A DNA stretch of 64,000 nucleotides from Gammaproteobacteria bacterium (GCA_030147855.1 JASBUO010000041.1:21843-85842); one strand, 5' to 3'. Counted from the stretch's first letter, positions 37,599 to 47,419 are shown. The notes: a model not told the origin generated them from the sequence alone. Translations and numbers: made by a program.

Positions 37599-38501
37599 TT
37601 ATAAACTTTGCTGCCCCCCAAAACGTAATCTAAAGAATCCCGGTAAGCGCGCGCCAAACAAATGCACCATAAGCCCAAACAAAATGAAGCATGTGGCCAT
37701 TAATTTCCAGGTTTGCATGCCCTCTCCAAACACAAGGCTTGACGCAAACAATCCAACAATTGGCACTAGTAACGTAAAGGGAACCACCATACCCACTGAG
37801 TATTTTCCCAAAAGCCATGCCCACACTCCATACCCAATCCACGTAGAAACATACGCAATATAAAACACAGATAAGATACTACGCCATGACAATGCATGCA
37901 GCGCTGTAAAAATGGCTGTTGGTCCATCTACAATATAGGAGGCAGTAAAAAGTGGTGGCAACGATAAAAAGCTTGCCCATACAATAAGTCCCATCCCCTG
38001 AGTGGTTCCTATTTTTTTTACACACAAATTGCCAGCACCCCACATGACAGCCGCAACTAAAATCCACATACACCCAGCAAGATTAATATCACCCCCACCG
38101 AGGTGCTCAAGCACAATAAGAAGCCCTATAAAAGCAAAAAAGGTACCCGCCACTTGCCAGCGCGTTAAACGTTCGCCTAAAAATACAGCAGCCAATAAAA
38201 AACTAAAGAAAACCTGAATTTGTGATAATAGCGATGCAATCCCTGCTGCAGTTCCTGCTTTCATACCTAAAAACATGAAGGCAAAGTGCAGTGTAAATGT
38301 CAAAAAGCTATAGGCAAGTAACCAACGCCAAGGCACATCCGGGCGTTTTATAAAAAAAACAAGCGGAATACTCGATAAGAAAAAACGTAATGCACACAGC
38401 GTAAGTGGCGGTATTTCTTGAATGCCGAGTTGGACAAATACAAAATTACCCCCCCAAACAATGGCAACAAGCACTGCGAGTAATATATGTTTTAATTGCA
38501 T
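37599..38501 (-). CDS. EamA-family drug/metabolite transporter (DMT)
   Basis: Inner-membrane protein of 300 residues with ten helices in two EamA halves. VAIVWGGNFVFVQLGIQEIPPLTLCALRFFLSSIPLVF is the usual first-half start, and VAAVMWGAGNLCVKK is the start of the second. DMT proteins export metabolites or amino acids such as cysteine or threonine; no substrate is predicted. It converges with nothing and is divergent from hisC. It follows on the same strand as the polysaccharide operon but 42 bases away, so it may be separate. Confidence 0.87.
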   Translation of the reverse strand: MQLKHILLAVLVAIVWGGNFVFVQLGIQEIPPLTLCALRFFLSSIPLVFFIKRPDVPWRWLLAYSFLTFTLHFAFMFLGMKAGTAAGIASLLSQIQVFFSFLLAAVFLGERLTRWQVAGTFFAFIGLLIVLEHLGGGDINLAGCMWILVAAVMWGAGNLCVKKIGTTQGMGLIVWASFLSLPPLFTASYIVDGPTAIFTALHALSWRSILSVFYIAYVSTWIGYGVWAWLLGKYSVGMVVPFTLLVPIVGLFASSLVFGEGMQTWKLMATCFILFGLMVHLFGARLPGFFRLRFGGQQSL

Positions 38502-38542
38502 CTTATCACCTAAGTTCTAGAATATTCACCCCGAAAATTCCC

Positions 38543-38570
38543 TTGACTCCGCTTCTCACTTCGCTAAGAT
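38543..38570 (+). promoter_or_regulatory. Predicted sigma-70 promoter of hisC
   Basis: A TTGACT -35 box at 38543-38548 and a TAAGAT -10 box at 38565-38570 are separated by 16 bases. It lies about 31 bases before the hisC ATG (38601). Confidence 0.55.
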
Positions 38571-38600
38571 GTGGTGTCTTACAAATGCAGGAAGCAAAAC

Positions 38601-39722
38601 ATGTCGTATGATTATAGCACTCTCCCACACACAGGAATTCAAAGACTTCATCCCTACGTACCTGGCAAAGCAACTGGCAGCTTAACTCATGAAAAAGGCA
38701 TGACTGATGTCATTAAACTGGCCAGCAATGAAAACCCGCTGGGATGCAGTCCCGCCATTGCTGATGCATTAAGAAGCATGACCCCACACGATATTGCAAC
38801 CTACCCCATTACACGAGAAAATCCTTTGCGAGCAAAGCTTGCTGAACATACAGGACTCGATAAAGAGGCTGTTATACTCAGTAATGGCTCAGATATTTTA
38901 TTCCATTTACTACTTGAGTGCTTTGCACTACACACAGGAAAACATATTTTAACACACGAATATGCATTTATTACTTATGAAGTACAAGCCAATACACTCG
39001 GTATTCCTGTTAAAAAAGTTCCTCTACACGCCAACTGGGAAGTTGATGTTGATAGTATCATTCAAGCATGTACAGAAAAAACAGCTCTCATTTTTTTAGC
39101 AAACCCCAACAACCCAACTGGGGTGCTCATTCAACCCAAAGCTATTGAAAAACTTTTAAACAACATTCCTGCAAGCACCCTCTTGGTGCTTGATGAAGCC
39201 TATCATGAATATACCCCTAAAGACCAACAATCTCATGCAAAAACATGGCTTGAAAAGTATCCAAACTTAGTCATTACAAGAACTTTTTCAAAGGTATATG
39301 GGCTTGCCGCATTAAGGCTTGGTTATGCATTGGCAAACCCTGATATCGCAGCACTCTTGCAGCGCATCCAACTTCCCTTTACTGTCAGCCAACCCTCCAT
39401 GCTGGCAGGCATTGCAGCCCTTCAAGACCAAGAGTTTGTAAAGAAAAGCATTCAAGTCAATCAAGAAGGGCTGTCACAAATGACAGAAGCCCTAGATAGA
39501 CTCGCGCTTGAACATCTACCAACTGCTTGTAATTTTATTACCTTGGATTGCGATCGAAATGCGGTGGAACTCGACGGCCATCTACAGGCACGTGGCATCA
39601 TTACGCGCCCACTCAATCCCTATGGTTTAACGCAGCACCTCCGTGTTACGATTGGCACCTTCGAGCAAAATGCACGTTTTTTAACTGCTCTCCCTCTTTG
39701 TTTAAAGGAAACTTTATCATGA
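38601..39722 (+). CDS. hisC: Histidinol-phosphate aminotransferase
   Basis: PLP enzyme of 373 residues, fold type I. The Lys that holds PLP is in TRTFSKVYGLAALRLGYAL; FLANPNNPTG and LVLDEAYHEY are further aminotransferase motifs, and ASNENPLG marks substrate binding. It makes histidinol phosphate in histidine synthesis and often also transaminates phenylpyruvate. No other his genes are around, and it is co-transcribed with phhB, so a role in aromatic amino acids is possible. Start 38601 has AGGAAG nearby; the extension to 38571 is not needed. Stop overlaps phhB by 4 bases (ATGA). Confidence 0.93.
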   Translation: MSYDYSTLPHTGIQRLHPYVPGKATGSLTHEKGMTDVIKLASNENPLGCSPAIADALRSMTPHDIATYPITRENPLRAKLAEHTGLDKEAVILSNGSDILFHLLLECFALHTGKHILTHEYAFITYEVQANTLGIPVKKVPLHANWEVDVDSIIQACTEKTALIFLANPNNPTGVLIQPKAIEKLLNNIPASTLLVLDEAYHEYTPKDQQSHAKTWLEKYPNLVITRTFSKVYGLAALRLGYALANPDIAALLQRIQLPFTVSQPSMLAGIAALQDQEFVKKSIQVNQEGLSQMTEALDRLALEHLPTACNFITLDCDRNAVELDGHLQARGIITRPLNPYGLTQHLRVTIGTFEQNARFLTALPLCLKETLS

Positions 39723-40057
39723 ACGATTTAGCAACAAAACATTGTGAACCTTGTGAAGGTATTGGTAACCCACTTAATCGCGAACAAATTGACACGTTGC
39801 TTCCGCAGCTTGAATCTGAGTGGTGCGTATCGGACGATTTAACGACTATCCAGCGCGCTTATTCATTTGAGAACTTTCATGAAACAATGGCTTTTATAAA
39901 TGCCATTGCATGGATTGCGCACCGTGAAAATCATCACCCAGACATTGAACTAGGCTATAACTATTGTCGTGTTAGCTTCATGACACATGCCTTAAAAGGT
40001 CTTTCACATAACGACTTTATTTGTGCCTCTAAAATTGATCAAGTATTACAAATGTAA
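39719..40057 (+). CDS. phhB: 4a-hydroxytetrahydrobiopterin dehydratase
   Basis: Protein of 112 residues (PCD/DCoH family). The active-site motif is EN-HHPDIELGYN with the tandem His and a later TH (FMTHALKGLSHND). It dehydrates the 4a-carbinolamine formed by phenylalanine hydroxylase and so recycles the pterin. It starts at the ATGA overlap with hisC, behind AAAGGAAA. The phenylalanine hydroxylase gene itself is not in the window; maiA at the left end belongs to the same catabolic pathway. Confidence 0.93.
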   Translation: MNDLATKHCEPCEGIGNPLNREQIDTLLPQLESEWCVSDDLTTIQRAYSFENFHETMAFINAIAWIAHRENHHPDIELGYNYCRVSFMTHALKGLSHNDFICASKIDQVLQM

Positions 40058-40125
40058 TGCTAAGTAATTCATATACTCATAGGAATTGAGTACAAAGCCA
40101 ACCTCAACACAACAAAGAAGTATTT

Positions 40126-41187
40126 ATGAAGAAACCATTTGGAGCGTTCACGCTTGCCTGTTTAATGGCATCTCAAAGTTATGCAACCACGTACTATCCT
40201 GCTCAAATTCTAGGACGTGACTTAGGTATAAAAGGGCTTGGCTGGGCAGGACACGTAAGCCTTACTATTGCCAAACGCTTTTCAGACACCGCAGACGCTG
40301 TCATTGAAGTCTTAAACGAAGTAGATGTGATTCAAATTAATTCTATTGAAACGTTTAAACAAACCACACGTTACTGGGGAAGCCGCTATGGCATTGCAGA
40401 TAATACACCTGCAGCCAAGATAATCATAGAAGAAGCACTCAAGCAACGTGCCCTCTGCCCCATTTATACTGACTCCGCCACTTATCACGCGGGGCTTGGC
40501 ACACCAGACAACCCTACCCGCTGCGCCGTATTTAGGTGCGATACATTTATTAACTACTTGTTTCATTATGCGGGTTACACCCTGCCAACATATCGCGGAA
40601 AAACCTTACCACGACTTGTTTTTAAAGCCTTTCCCAAAGCACATGAAGATGGCTTTAGCACGACCGATTTAAGCTTTGAAGCATTTAAGGCGCAATTTGA
40701 CAAGCCTCCGTCACACATCACACCCCAAAGCATTCGAACCACATGGCAACTTGCACACAGCCTCAAGTTGTCACTTCAAAAGCGTCTCTTTTTACTCGAC
40801 TATTTAGGGCTTAATGGCAGCCCAGAGCTCATTACAGCATTCATTGACGACTATCAAAAGCAAACCCATCCTGCCATTAAAAGCATGTTGATTCGCTCAA
40901 CTTTCACGCTTTACCAAACACACTTTTTAAACCAACCCCATCTCGAGCTTGCTGCATTTTATCAAACATTATTAAGTGATCCGTTACAAACTCAGGATGT
41001 TCCTTTTGTTATTCGTGGTTTTATCGCAACCAATGATTCAAAGACTATTTTAACATTTCGGCAAAATATCTACACCCTACTTCGTAAGCATCAACAAGAC
41101 CTACCTAAAGACATACAGTTTAGTCTTTACAAACTGCTAGAGAATACAAAGCGCTTACTTTATAATTCGTCTTCATTTATTCAGTAA
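40126..41187 (+). CDS. Secreted protein, permuted NlpC/P60-like, first tandem copy
   Basis: Protein of 353 residues with a signal peptide (about 1-20, ending SQSYA) and no other membrane segment, so it is exported. I do not recognise a named family. It has a His in the first strand (AGHVSLTI, His43) and a Cys at the start of a helix (VFRCDTFINYLFHYAG, Cys138); this His-before-Cys order is that of permuted papain-fold amidases such as YiiX/LRAT-like NlpC/P60 proteins. The region from about 190 to the end is all helical (KRLFLLDYLGLNGSPEL). Conserved C133 and C111 are shared with its neighbour. Amidase or acyltransferase activity is inferred only. Confidence 0.6.
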   Translation: MKKPFGAFTLACLMASQSYATTYYPAQILGRDLGIKGLGWAGHVSLTIAKRFSDTADAVIEVLNEVDVIQINSIETFKQTTRYWGSRYGIADNTPAAKIIIEEALKQRALCPIYTDSATYHAGLGTPDNPTRCAVFRCDTFINYLFHYAGYTLPTYRGKTLPRLVFKAFPKAHEDGFSTTDLSFEAFKAQFDKPPSHITPQSIRTTWQLAHSLKLSLQKRLFLLDYLGLNGSPELITAFIDDYQKQTHPAIKSMLIRSTFTLYQTHFLNQPHLELAAFYQTLLSDPLQTQDVPFVIRGFIATNDSKTILTFRQNIYTLLRKHQQDLPKDIQFSLYKLLENTKRLLYNSSSFIQ

Positions 41188-41194
41188 CTTGGTC

Positions 41195-42412
41195 ATGAAT
41201 AGACACTACCTGCTATTAATTGCCTCGGCTTTATACAGTTTGTCAGCAGGGGCCGTCACTCATTACCCTGCAGAAATTGTGGGGCGAGATATTAACCATC
41301 CTCTTGCTTATTGGCTTGGACACATTGGTATTACCTACGCAGAAAACGCGTCCGAGCCTACTGAAGACATCATTGAAGTGCTAGATACAATAAATGTTAT
41401 TCAAATTAATCCACTCTCAGACTTCAAGCAACGCTCATATTACTGGGGCAGCCGCTATGGTATTGCAGACCGTCGCAAATCCGCTGAAAAAGTCATTGGT
41501 GAAGCATTGAGGCAGCGTGCACTGTGCCCCATTTATACCATGTCAGACACCTTCCACGAAGGCTTTGGCACACCAGATAATCCGATTCGTTGCGCAGTAT
41601 TTAGGTGTGATACTTTTGTAAATCATATATTTCATGCAGCAGGCCACAATCTCGCCACATACAGTGGAGTCACAGTGCCTTTACGTGTTTTTTATCAGTT
41701 TCCTAAAGCCCATCATGACAATAAAGAGCTTACCCAAGCAATGCCCTTGAATACCTTCAAGGCGCAAGTTGACCTCCCTAAAGAAAAAACAACACCTGCA
41801 AGCATTCATCGCTTATGGGCGCTTGCTAAAAACCCTCACTTAAGCCTCGATAAGCGTTTGTTTTTACTGGATTACCTAGGGCTTAATGGCACGCCTGATT
41901 TAATCGATGCATTCATTGAATACCACGACCAAGCACCGCATAGAAACATAAAAAACATGCTAATTCGGTCAACATTCACACTCTATCAAACTCACTTTGC
42001 ACCCGAACAACATCCAACACTACAAGCATTTTATCAACGCCTACTCACCGAAACGCTCGATACAAAGGCACTTCCTTTTGTGATTCACGGGTTTGTCACT
42101 TTAAGTAATAAAAAAGACCTTTTACTCTATCAATATCGCATTAATCAGCAGCTTGCTCTGCATGCGAACACGCTACCTGCAGAAAACAAACTCAGCTTAA
42201 ATCTACTGCTTGCTTTCAAAACACCGCTACTCGAAGAGTATTATGTGACACGCAGTCTACTACTGCTGCGCGAAGAAGATAACCCTCACTTAACTGCACT
42301 CTTTAAAGAAATTATGCGCTCAAGAATAAAAAATGCGGGGGAAAATGCTTTAACCGCTGGTTCAAAAGCACAGCTCGAACAATACTTACCAAGCTTTGGC
42401 ACAGGTCAATAA
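41195..42412 (+). CDS. Secreted protein, permuted NlpC/P60-like, second tandem copy
   Basis: Protein of 405 residues, paralogue of the gene just upstream, with seven bases between. It shares HYPAEIVGRD, VIQINP.SDFKQ, YYWGSRYGIAD, CAVFRCDTFV and the helical block KRLFLLDYLGLNGTP, so the pair arose by duplication. His43 (LGHIGI) and Cys138 (FRCDT) occupy exactly the same positions. It has its own signal peptide (MNRHYLLLIASALYSLSAGA) and a C-terminal extension of about 50 residues ending in AQLEQYLPSFGTGQ. I chose ATG 41195 over TTG 41189 because it starts a normal signal peptide. The function is unknown. Confidence 0.6.
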   Translation: MNRHYLLLIASALYSLSAGAVTHYPAEIVGRDINHPLAYWLGHIGITYAENASEPTEDIIEVLDTINVIQINPLSDFKQRSYYWGSRYGIADRRKSAEKVIGEALRQRALCPIYTMSDTFHEGFGTPDNPIRCAVFRCDTFVNHIFHAAGHNLATYSGVTVPLRVFYQFPKAHHDNKELTQAMPLNTFKAQVDLPKEKTTPASIHRLWALAKNPHLSLDKRLFLLDYLGLNGTPDLIDAFIEYHDQAPHRNIKNMLIRSTFTLYQTHFAPEQHPTLQAFYQRLLTETLDTKALPFVIHGFVTLSNKKDLLLYQYRINQQLALHANTLPAENKLSLNLLLAFKTPLLEEYYVTRSLLLLREEDNPHLTALFKEIMRSRIKNAGENALTAGSKAQLEQYLPSFGTGQ

Positions 42413-42495
42413 CGCATTACATGCGTATCGTCTAGATTTACGTGATAACCATTATCAATACTCCCTAACACCCAAAATCTCGTACACTATCAATT

Positions 42496-42516
42496 CCCGC
42501 TCATAAAATGAGCGGG
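42496..42516. terminator. Perfect hairpin downstream of tandem secreted genes
   Basis: CCCGCTCA pairs with TGAGCGGG over a TAAAA loop, a perfect eight-base stem. No T-run follows on the plus strand, so termination would be rho-assisted or weak. It lies between convergent genes. Confidence 0.45.
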
Positions 42517-42537
42517 CAGTCTCACAACCTTCGAAGG

Positions 42538-42858
42538 CTACACCATACTTGACGGCGTATAAGCAGACAAAACAACTTCATCCAGCGTATCCATTAACTT
42601 GCTCTCTTGTGCTACCGCTTGCACGGCTTTACTTTCTTTTGTATCCACAGTTTTTGGCTCAACCGGCGAGAAGAAAGTGCATTTTACAGCTTCTCGATAA
42701 GGCTTATAGGGCAATAAGAAACATGTTGCCAAACCCACAATCACACCTATAATAAAAAGCCCTGCCGCTTTAATATAACCAAGCATTACTGAGTCTACTT
42801 TATCTTCTGCTTTAATCGCAGCCATACTATAAACCGTTAAAATACATACTTTGCGCAT
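42538..42858 (-). CDS. Small single-pass membrane protein, unknown
   Basis: Protein of 106 residues with one clear helix (about 27-50, LGYIKAAGLFIIGVIVGLATCFLLP) and an acidic/Ser-Thr-rich tail (VDTKESKAVQAVAQESKLMDTLDEVV). I do not recognise the family. The start is uncertain: ATG 42858 or ATG 42825 (MAAIKAEDKV) both lack a strong ribosome site. Convergent with the second tandem secreted gene, divergent from rsfS. Composition is in line with its neighbours. It could be a bona fide gene or a chance frame; the helix favours the first. Confidence 0.5.
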   Translation of the reverse strand: MRKVCILTVYSMAAIKAEDKVDSVMLGYIKAAGLFIIGVIVGLATCFLLPYKPYREAVKCTFFSPVEPKTVDTKESKAVQAVAQESKLMDTLDEVVLSAYTPSSMV

Positions 42859-42949
42859 ATATTAAACAATTAAATCAACTCAGTCAATTGATTTTATGTG
42901 CCTAAGCTGATAGAATCACGCGCCTTATGACAACCAAACCTAAACAGCA

Positions 42950-43294
42950 ATGGCCCGAAATATACGTCTTGAAACCCTCTTAAAATCACTTGAAGATAAT
43001 CAAGCAATTGATGTCAAAGTGCTTAATGTGCGTGAACAAACAAGCATTACCGACTTTATGATTATCTGTACAGGACGTTCGTCACGACATTTACGTGCCT
43101 TAGCTGAGCACGCCATGACTGACATGAAAAAAGCAGGTTTTCCTGCCATCAGTAAACATGGATTAGATGAAGGTGACTGGGCACTGGTTGATTTTGGTGA
43201 GTTTGTATTGCATATCATGCAAGCCAGTAGCCGCGACTTTTATAACCTAGAAGGCCTCTGGCAAGCAGCCACCAACAAACAACCCGATGCTTGA
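42950..43294 (+). CDS. rsfS: Ribosome silencing factor RsfS
   Basis: Protein of 114 residues. The family pattern DVKVLNVREQTSITDFMIICTGRSSRH.LRALAEH, GLDEGDWALVDFGEFVLHIM and RDFYNLEGLW is complete. It binds L14 and blocks subunit joining when nutrients are short. It overlaps rlmH by 8 bases and heads the conserved cluster rsfS-rlmH-mrdA-mrdB. nadD, which usually precedes it, is not there. No strong ribosome site is seen at ATG 42950. Confidence 0.95.
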   Translation: MARNIRLETLLKSLEDNQAIDVKVLNVREQTSITDFMIICTGRSSRHLRALAEHAMTDMKKAGFPAISKHGLDEGDWALVDFGEFVLHIMQASSRDFYNLEGLWQAATNKQPDA

Positions 43295-43757
43295 AATCAC
43301 CCTCATTGCGATGGGTGACAAGATGCCCGCATGGGTGGTCACTGCAACACACGAATTTAGCAAACGCCTCAAAGAGGCGTTTAAATTTAACCTCATCGAA
43401 ATCCCACTACTCCGACGCACCCATGCAAGTCACTTGTCCCATATCTTAGAAAAAGAGGCTAATAAATTACATCAAACCCTCCCCAAAGGCGCATATCTTA
43501 TCGCGCTCGACGCCAAAGGTAAGTCGTTTACAAGTGAAGCGCTTGCAACACAGCTTGAAAAACTACAACACATTACTGGGCATATTTGTTTCGTGATTGG
43601 AGGTCCTGAAGGCCTACCTCACAGCCTACTTTCTGAAAGTAAGTTACGCTTATCACTGTCAGAGCTCACCCTTCCTCACCCTATTGCACGCATCGTATTA
43701 TTAGAAGCGCTCTACCGCTCTTGGTCTATTCAAAACAATCACCCTTATCACAAGTAA
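43287..43757 (+). CDS. rlmH: 23S rRNA pseudouridine-1915 N3-methyltransferase
   Basis: SPOUT-type methyltransferase of 156 residues. The knot motif FVIGGPEGLPHSLL and the C-terminal SELTLPHPIARIVLLEALYRSWSI.NNHPYHK are diagnostic. It methylates pseudouridine 1915 in helix 69 of 23S rRNA, using S-adenosylmethionine. Starts within rsfS by an 8-base overlap. Confidence 0.97.
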   Translation: MLEITLIAMGDKMPAWVVTATHEFSKRLKEAFKFNLIEIPLLRRTHASHLSHILEKEANKLHQTLPKGAYLIALDAKGKSFTSEALATQLEKLQHITGHICFVIGGPEGLPHSLLSESKLRLSLSELTLPHPIARIVLLEALYRSWSIQNNHPYHK

Positions 43758-43794
43758 CAAATTACGCTAAAATCCCCCTGCCTTGGGAGCCCAA

Positions 43795-45645
43795 ATGATA
43801 CGTAAAGCAAATGCAATGATGTCAGACTTAAACCATGCCGATGTACACGGTGTACGTCTAAACCTGCTCATTATTTTTCTCATCATTTGCTCGCTCACCC
43901 TTGTTTTAAGACTCGCCTATTTACAGTTTGCACAATACAAACGTTTTGCAACCCTCTCTCTCAAAAATCAAATGAGTATCACACCGATTGCACCAACCCG
44001 CGGTATTATTGTTGACCGCAATAATATTGTGCTCGCAGAAAATGTCCCTGTGTATGCTCTTGAAATTGTTCCGAATCGTGTCAAAAACCTCTCAGAAACA
44101 CTCGTACAACTCAAAGACTTGCTGCCTTCCGTAACTGATGAAGATATTGAGCACTTTAATCATATACAAAAACAAACGCGTTCATACTTACCCGTTCCCT
44201 TTAAGTTACAGTTAACACAAGAAGAAGTCGCAATTTTTGCAACCCATCAGTACGCCTTTCCTGGTGTGCACTTAAAGGCAGAGCTCATGCGTCACTACCC
44301 CCTTGGAGAAGTCACAGCGCATGTGCTCGGCTATGTAGGTAGACTAAGTGCTGATGACTTAAACCGTGTTAATGGTACCAATTATCGTGCCACTAATTTT
44401 ATTGGTAAAACTGGCATCGAACGCTTTTATGAGGATAAACTGCATGGTGAAGTGGGCTATCAACAACTCGAAACCGATGTGAGTGGCAGGGCTGTTAGAA
44501 CGCTCAGTAAACAGACACCTATATCAGGCAAAAAACTAACGCTCACTCTAGATTCACGTCTACAAACACGTACCCATCATGCATTAAAAGGTAAAGAAGG
44601 TGCTGTTGCCGTCATTCATGTCTCAACGGGAGATGTGCTCGCACTGGTTAGCACGCCAAGTTACGATCCCAACCAGTTTGTTCAAGGTATGACACATCAA
44701 CATTACAATGCACTGGTAAATGCTCCTGAAAAGCCCCTATTCCACCGTGCTATTCGTGGCTTATACCCACCCGCCTCAACCATTAAGCCTTTTATTGCAC
44801 TTGCAGGCGTTGATAAAGGCGTTATAGATGAGCAAACTACTCTCTACGATCCAGGTTGGTATCGCTTGCCAGGCGTGTCGCACCTTTATCGCGACTGGAA
44901 GCGTGGTGGCCATGGTGTAGTAAACCTGAAGCGCGCACTTACTGTTTCATGTGATACCTACTTTTATCAACTTGGAAATAAACTGGGTATTAATGCCATT
45001 GAAGACATTTTAACGCGCTTTGGCTTTGGACAGTTGAGCCATATTGACCTAAAGGAAGAAGCAGCAGGCATTGTGCCAAGCCCTAATTGGAAAAAACAAA
45101 CCAAGGGGCTATCTTGGTATACAGGCGACACGCTCATTACAACCATCGGCCAAGGATTTATGCTTGCATCTCCCTTGCAACTCGCCAATGCAACTGCAGC
45201 TTTAAGCCAACATGGGCGACGCTTTCGGCCACACTTACTCAAAGCGTCAAGCCTTGATGATGAAACCACACATGCTGTCTCGCCACTTGAGGAGTATCCT
45301 ATTCGCTTACAAAATAACACTTGGAACCTCATTACTGACGGCATGCGTGCCGTTATTACTAAACGAGAAGGAACCGGCCACCGGTTTGGCCGAGATGCGG
45401 CTTATAGCGTGGCAGCAAAAACTGGAACAGCCCAAGTCTTTAGCTTGAGCCAAGATGAAAAAAAACGCAATGAAGCAATCCCTGATGCACTGCGCGATCA
45501 CTCTCTATTTATTGCGTTTGCTCCCACAGAAAAGCCAGAAATCGCCATTGCCGTTTTAGTTGAGCACGACCCAGCAGCATCTCAAGTTGCACGCCAAGTC
45601 ATGGACGCCTATTTCGATTTAAAAAAAACTGAGGCCACTCAATGA
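43795..45645 (+). CDS. mrdA: Peptidoglycan D,D-transpeptidase PBP2
   Basis: Class B penicillin-binding protein of 616 residues. A transmembrane helix (about 21-42) is followed by the dimerisation domain and the transpeptidase. Motifs: Ser328 in PPASTIKP (SxxK), SCDTYFYQ (SxN-like) and KTGTAQ. It cross-links peptidoglycan during elongation together with RodA. ATG 43795 has GGGAG seven bases before it, and it is better than TTG 43783. It overlaps mrdB by four bases (ATGA), so the two are coupled as usual. Confidence 0.96.
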   Translation: MIRKANAMMSDLNHADVHGVRLNLLIIFLIICSLTLVLRLAYLQFAQYKRFATLSLKNQMSITPIAPTRGIIVDRNNIVLAENVPVYALEIVPNRVKNLSETLVQLKDLLPSVTDEDIEHFNHIQKQTRSYLPVPFKLQLTQEEVAIFATHQYAFPGVHLKAELMRHYPLGEVTAHVLGYVGRLSADDLNRVNGTNYRATNFIGKTGIERFYEDKLHGEVGYQQLETDVSGRAVRTLSKQTPISGKKLTLTLDSRLQTRTHHALKGKEGAVAVIHVSTGDVLALVSTPSYDPNQFVQGMTHQHYNALVNAPEKPLFHRAIRGLYPPASTIKPFIALAGVDKGVIDEQTTLYDPGWYRLPGVSHLYRDWKRGGHGVVNLKRALTVSCDTYFYQLGNKLGINAIEDILTRFGFGQLSHIDLKEEAAGIVPSPNWKKQTKGLSWYTGDTLITTIGQGFMLASPLQLANATAALSQHGRRFRPHLLKASSLDDETTHAVSPLEEYPIRLQNNTWNLITDGMRAVITKREGTGHRFGRDAAYSVAAKTGTAQVFSLSQDEKKRNEAIPDALRDHSLFIAFAPTEKPEIAIAVLVEHDPAASQVARQVMDAYFDLKKTEATQ

Positions 45646-46757
45646 AACCTTTAAACACACAACCGATGTATCGCCCAACACGCCGTGCGCTACATATTGA
45701 TTGGCCACTACTCGGCTTACTCCTTTTACTCGTCGGTGCAGGGCTATTCATTTTATATAGCGCTTCCAATGAAAATACAAGCATGCTGATACGTCAAGGG
45801 TTTCGTTTGGGGCTTGCCTTTTCTGTGATGTTAGTTTTATCATTTATTCCGCCTCATACCTATAAACGCTGGTCCCCAAATCTATATACTTTTGGCCTAT
45901 TATTGCTGTTTGCAGTGATGCTTATCGGAAAAATTGGAAAAGGCGCGCAACGCTGGCTCGACCTTGGTTTTTTTCGCTTCCAACCTTCAGAAATTATGAA
46001 GCTTGCAGTCCCAATGATGACTGCTTGGTATTTAGATAAAAAAACGCTCCCGCTTGATTTAAAATCCTTAGGGGTTGCTGTTTGTATTATTTTTATTCCA
46101 ACGCTCCTCATTGCAGAACAGCCTGACCTTGGAACTGCCATTATGGTTGCATCTGGCGGTATATTCGTCATTTTTCTAGCAGGTATTAGTTTTAGAACCA
46201 TTTGTATTTGTATCACATCCCTCGCAGCTTTAGCGCCCCTCTTATGGCTTGTAATGCATGACTATCAAAAAAAGCGTGTGCTCACCCTTATAAACCCAGA
46301 AAGTGACCCACTCGGCAGCGGATATCATATTATCCAATCAAAAATTGCAATTGGTTCAGGCGGCGCCCTTGGTAAAGGCTGGCTCTCAGGCAGCCAGTCT
46401 CACTTGAATTTTTTGCCAGAGCATGCAACCGATTTTATTTTTTCGGTTGGGAGTGAAGAATTTGGATTTGTTGGCAGTGCTGCACTAATTTTGCTCTTTT
46501 TTTGTATTTCACTGCGTTCTATTTATATCTCTAAAAATGCACAAACCAATTACACGCGCCTGCTTGCCATTGGACTTAGTATGAGCTTTTTCCTTTCATC
46601 CTTTGTAAACATTGGCATGGTCATGGGCATATTACCGGTAGTAGGTGTTCCCCTACCCTTGGTTAGCTACGGTGGTACCGCCATGGTCACCTTCTTGGCT
46701 GGTTTTGGTATTTTAATGTCGATTAGCTCACATAAAATCTTATTCAAATCCCTCTAG
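45642..46757 (+). CDS. mrdB: Peptidoglycan glycosyltransferase RodA
   Basis: SEDS-family membrane protein of 371 residues with about ten helices. [16 protein letters not shown] carries the conserved Q-P-S-E and the catalytic region, [20 protein letters not shown] gives the SEDS loop, and [12 protein letters not shown] lies near the end. It polymerises glycan strands in the elongasome with PBP2. It converges on rnhB with an 18-base overlap of 3' ends. Rod shape of the organism is implied. Confidence 0.96.
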   Translation: MKPLNTQPMYRPTRRALHIDWPLLGLLLLLVGAGLFILYSASNENTSMLIRQGFRLGLAFSVMLVLSFIPPHTYKRWSPNLYTFGLLLLFAVMLIGKIGKGAQRWLDLGFFRFQPSEIMKLAVPMMTAWYLDKKTLPLDLKSLGVAVCIIFIPTLLIAEQPDLGTAIMVASGGIFVIFLAGISFRTICICITSLAALAPLLWLVMHDYQKKRVLTLINPESDPLGSGYHIIQSKIAIGSGGALGKGWLSGSQSHLNFLPEHATDFIFSVGSEEFGFVGSAALILLFFCISLRSIYISKNAQTNYTRLLAIGLSMSFFLSSFVNIGMVMGILPVVGVPLPLVSYGGTAMVTFLAGFGILMSISSHKILFKSL

Positions 46758-47303
46758 CGCTAAACGTACTGGTGCAAAACTGTGCCTGTGTAATGGAGAA
46801 GGTCCAAGCTGTTTTAACGCCTCTTTGTGTTGCTTAGTTGGATATCCCTTGTGCTGCGCAAATCCATATCCGGGATACTGTTTATCTAGCACTATCATCT
46901 CTTCGTCTCGCATCACTTTCGCTAAAATAGACGCAGCACTAATTGCATCAACGGTTGCATCTCCGCCAATAATAGCTTCACATGGTATTTGAACATCCGG
47001 GCAGTGAATGCCATCCACCAATATACATGTAGGTGGCACCAAAAGCCCCTCTACCGCGCGTTGCATTGCAAGCAAACTAGCTCTATGAATGTTAATGGCA
47101 TCAATTTCTTGAGCATCCACGCGGCCGAACGCATAACTTTTAGCCTTGACCCGAATGATTTCAGATAATGCCAACCGTCGTTTAGTACTCAACTTCTTAG
47201 AATCGTTTAAGCCGTCAATAGGTTCATCTAAAATCACAGCTGCAGCAATCACAGCACCTGCCAAGGGTCCACGCCCTACTTCATCCACACCAGCAACCAA
47301 CAT
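46740..47303 (-). CDS. rnhB: Ribonuclease HII
   Basis: Protein of 187 residues. The catalytic Asp-Glu pair is in [12 protein letters not shown], a further Asp in LVDGI and the last in [30 protein letters not shown] is the DNA-binding end. It removes RNA from DNA, including single ribonucleotides. The 3' ends of rnhB and mrdB overlap. It has its own start with no unusual feature. Confidence 0.97.
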   Translation of the reverse strand: MLVAGVDEVGRGPLAGAVIAAAVILDEPIDGLNDSKKLSTKRRLALSEIIRVKAKSYAFGRVDAQEIDAINIHRASLLAMQRAVEGLLVPPTCILVDGIHCPDVQIPCEAIIGGDATVDAISAASILAKVMRDEEMIVLDKQYPGYGFAQHKGYPTKQHKEALKQLGPSPLHRHSFAPVRLALEGFE

Positions 47304-47419
47304 GTTCCACTCCCCGTCAAGTATTTAAAAACATAGACAACCTGACTCTTATTAGCTAAAGTTAAGATGGCCCGAGCCTGTTTTCCGGGAAAAGTCTAAA
47401 ACATCACAGGGAGCATGTC

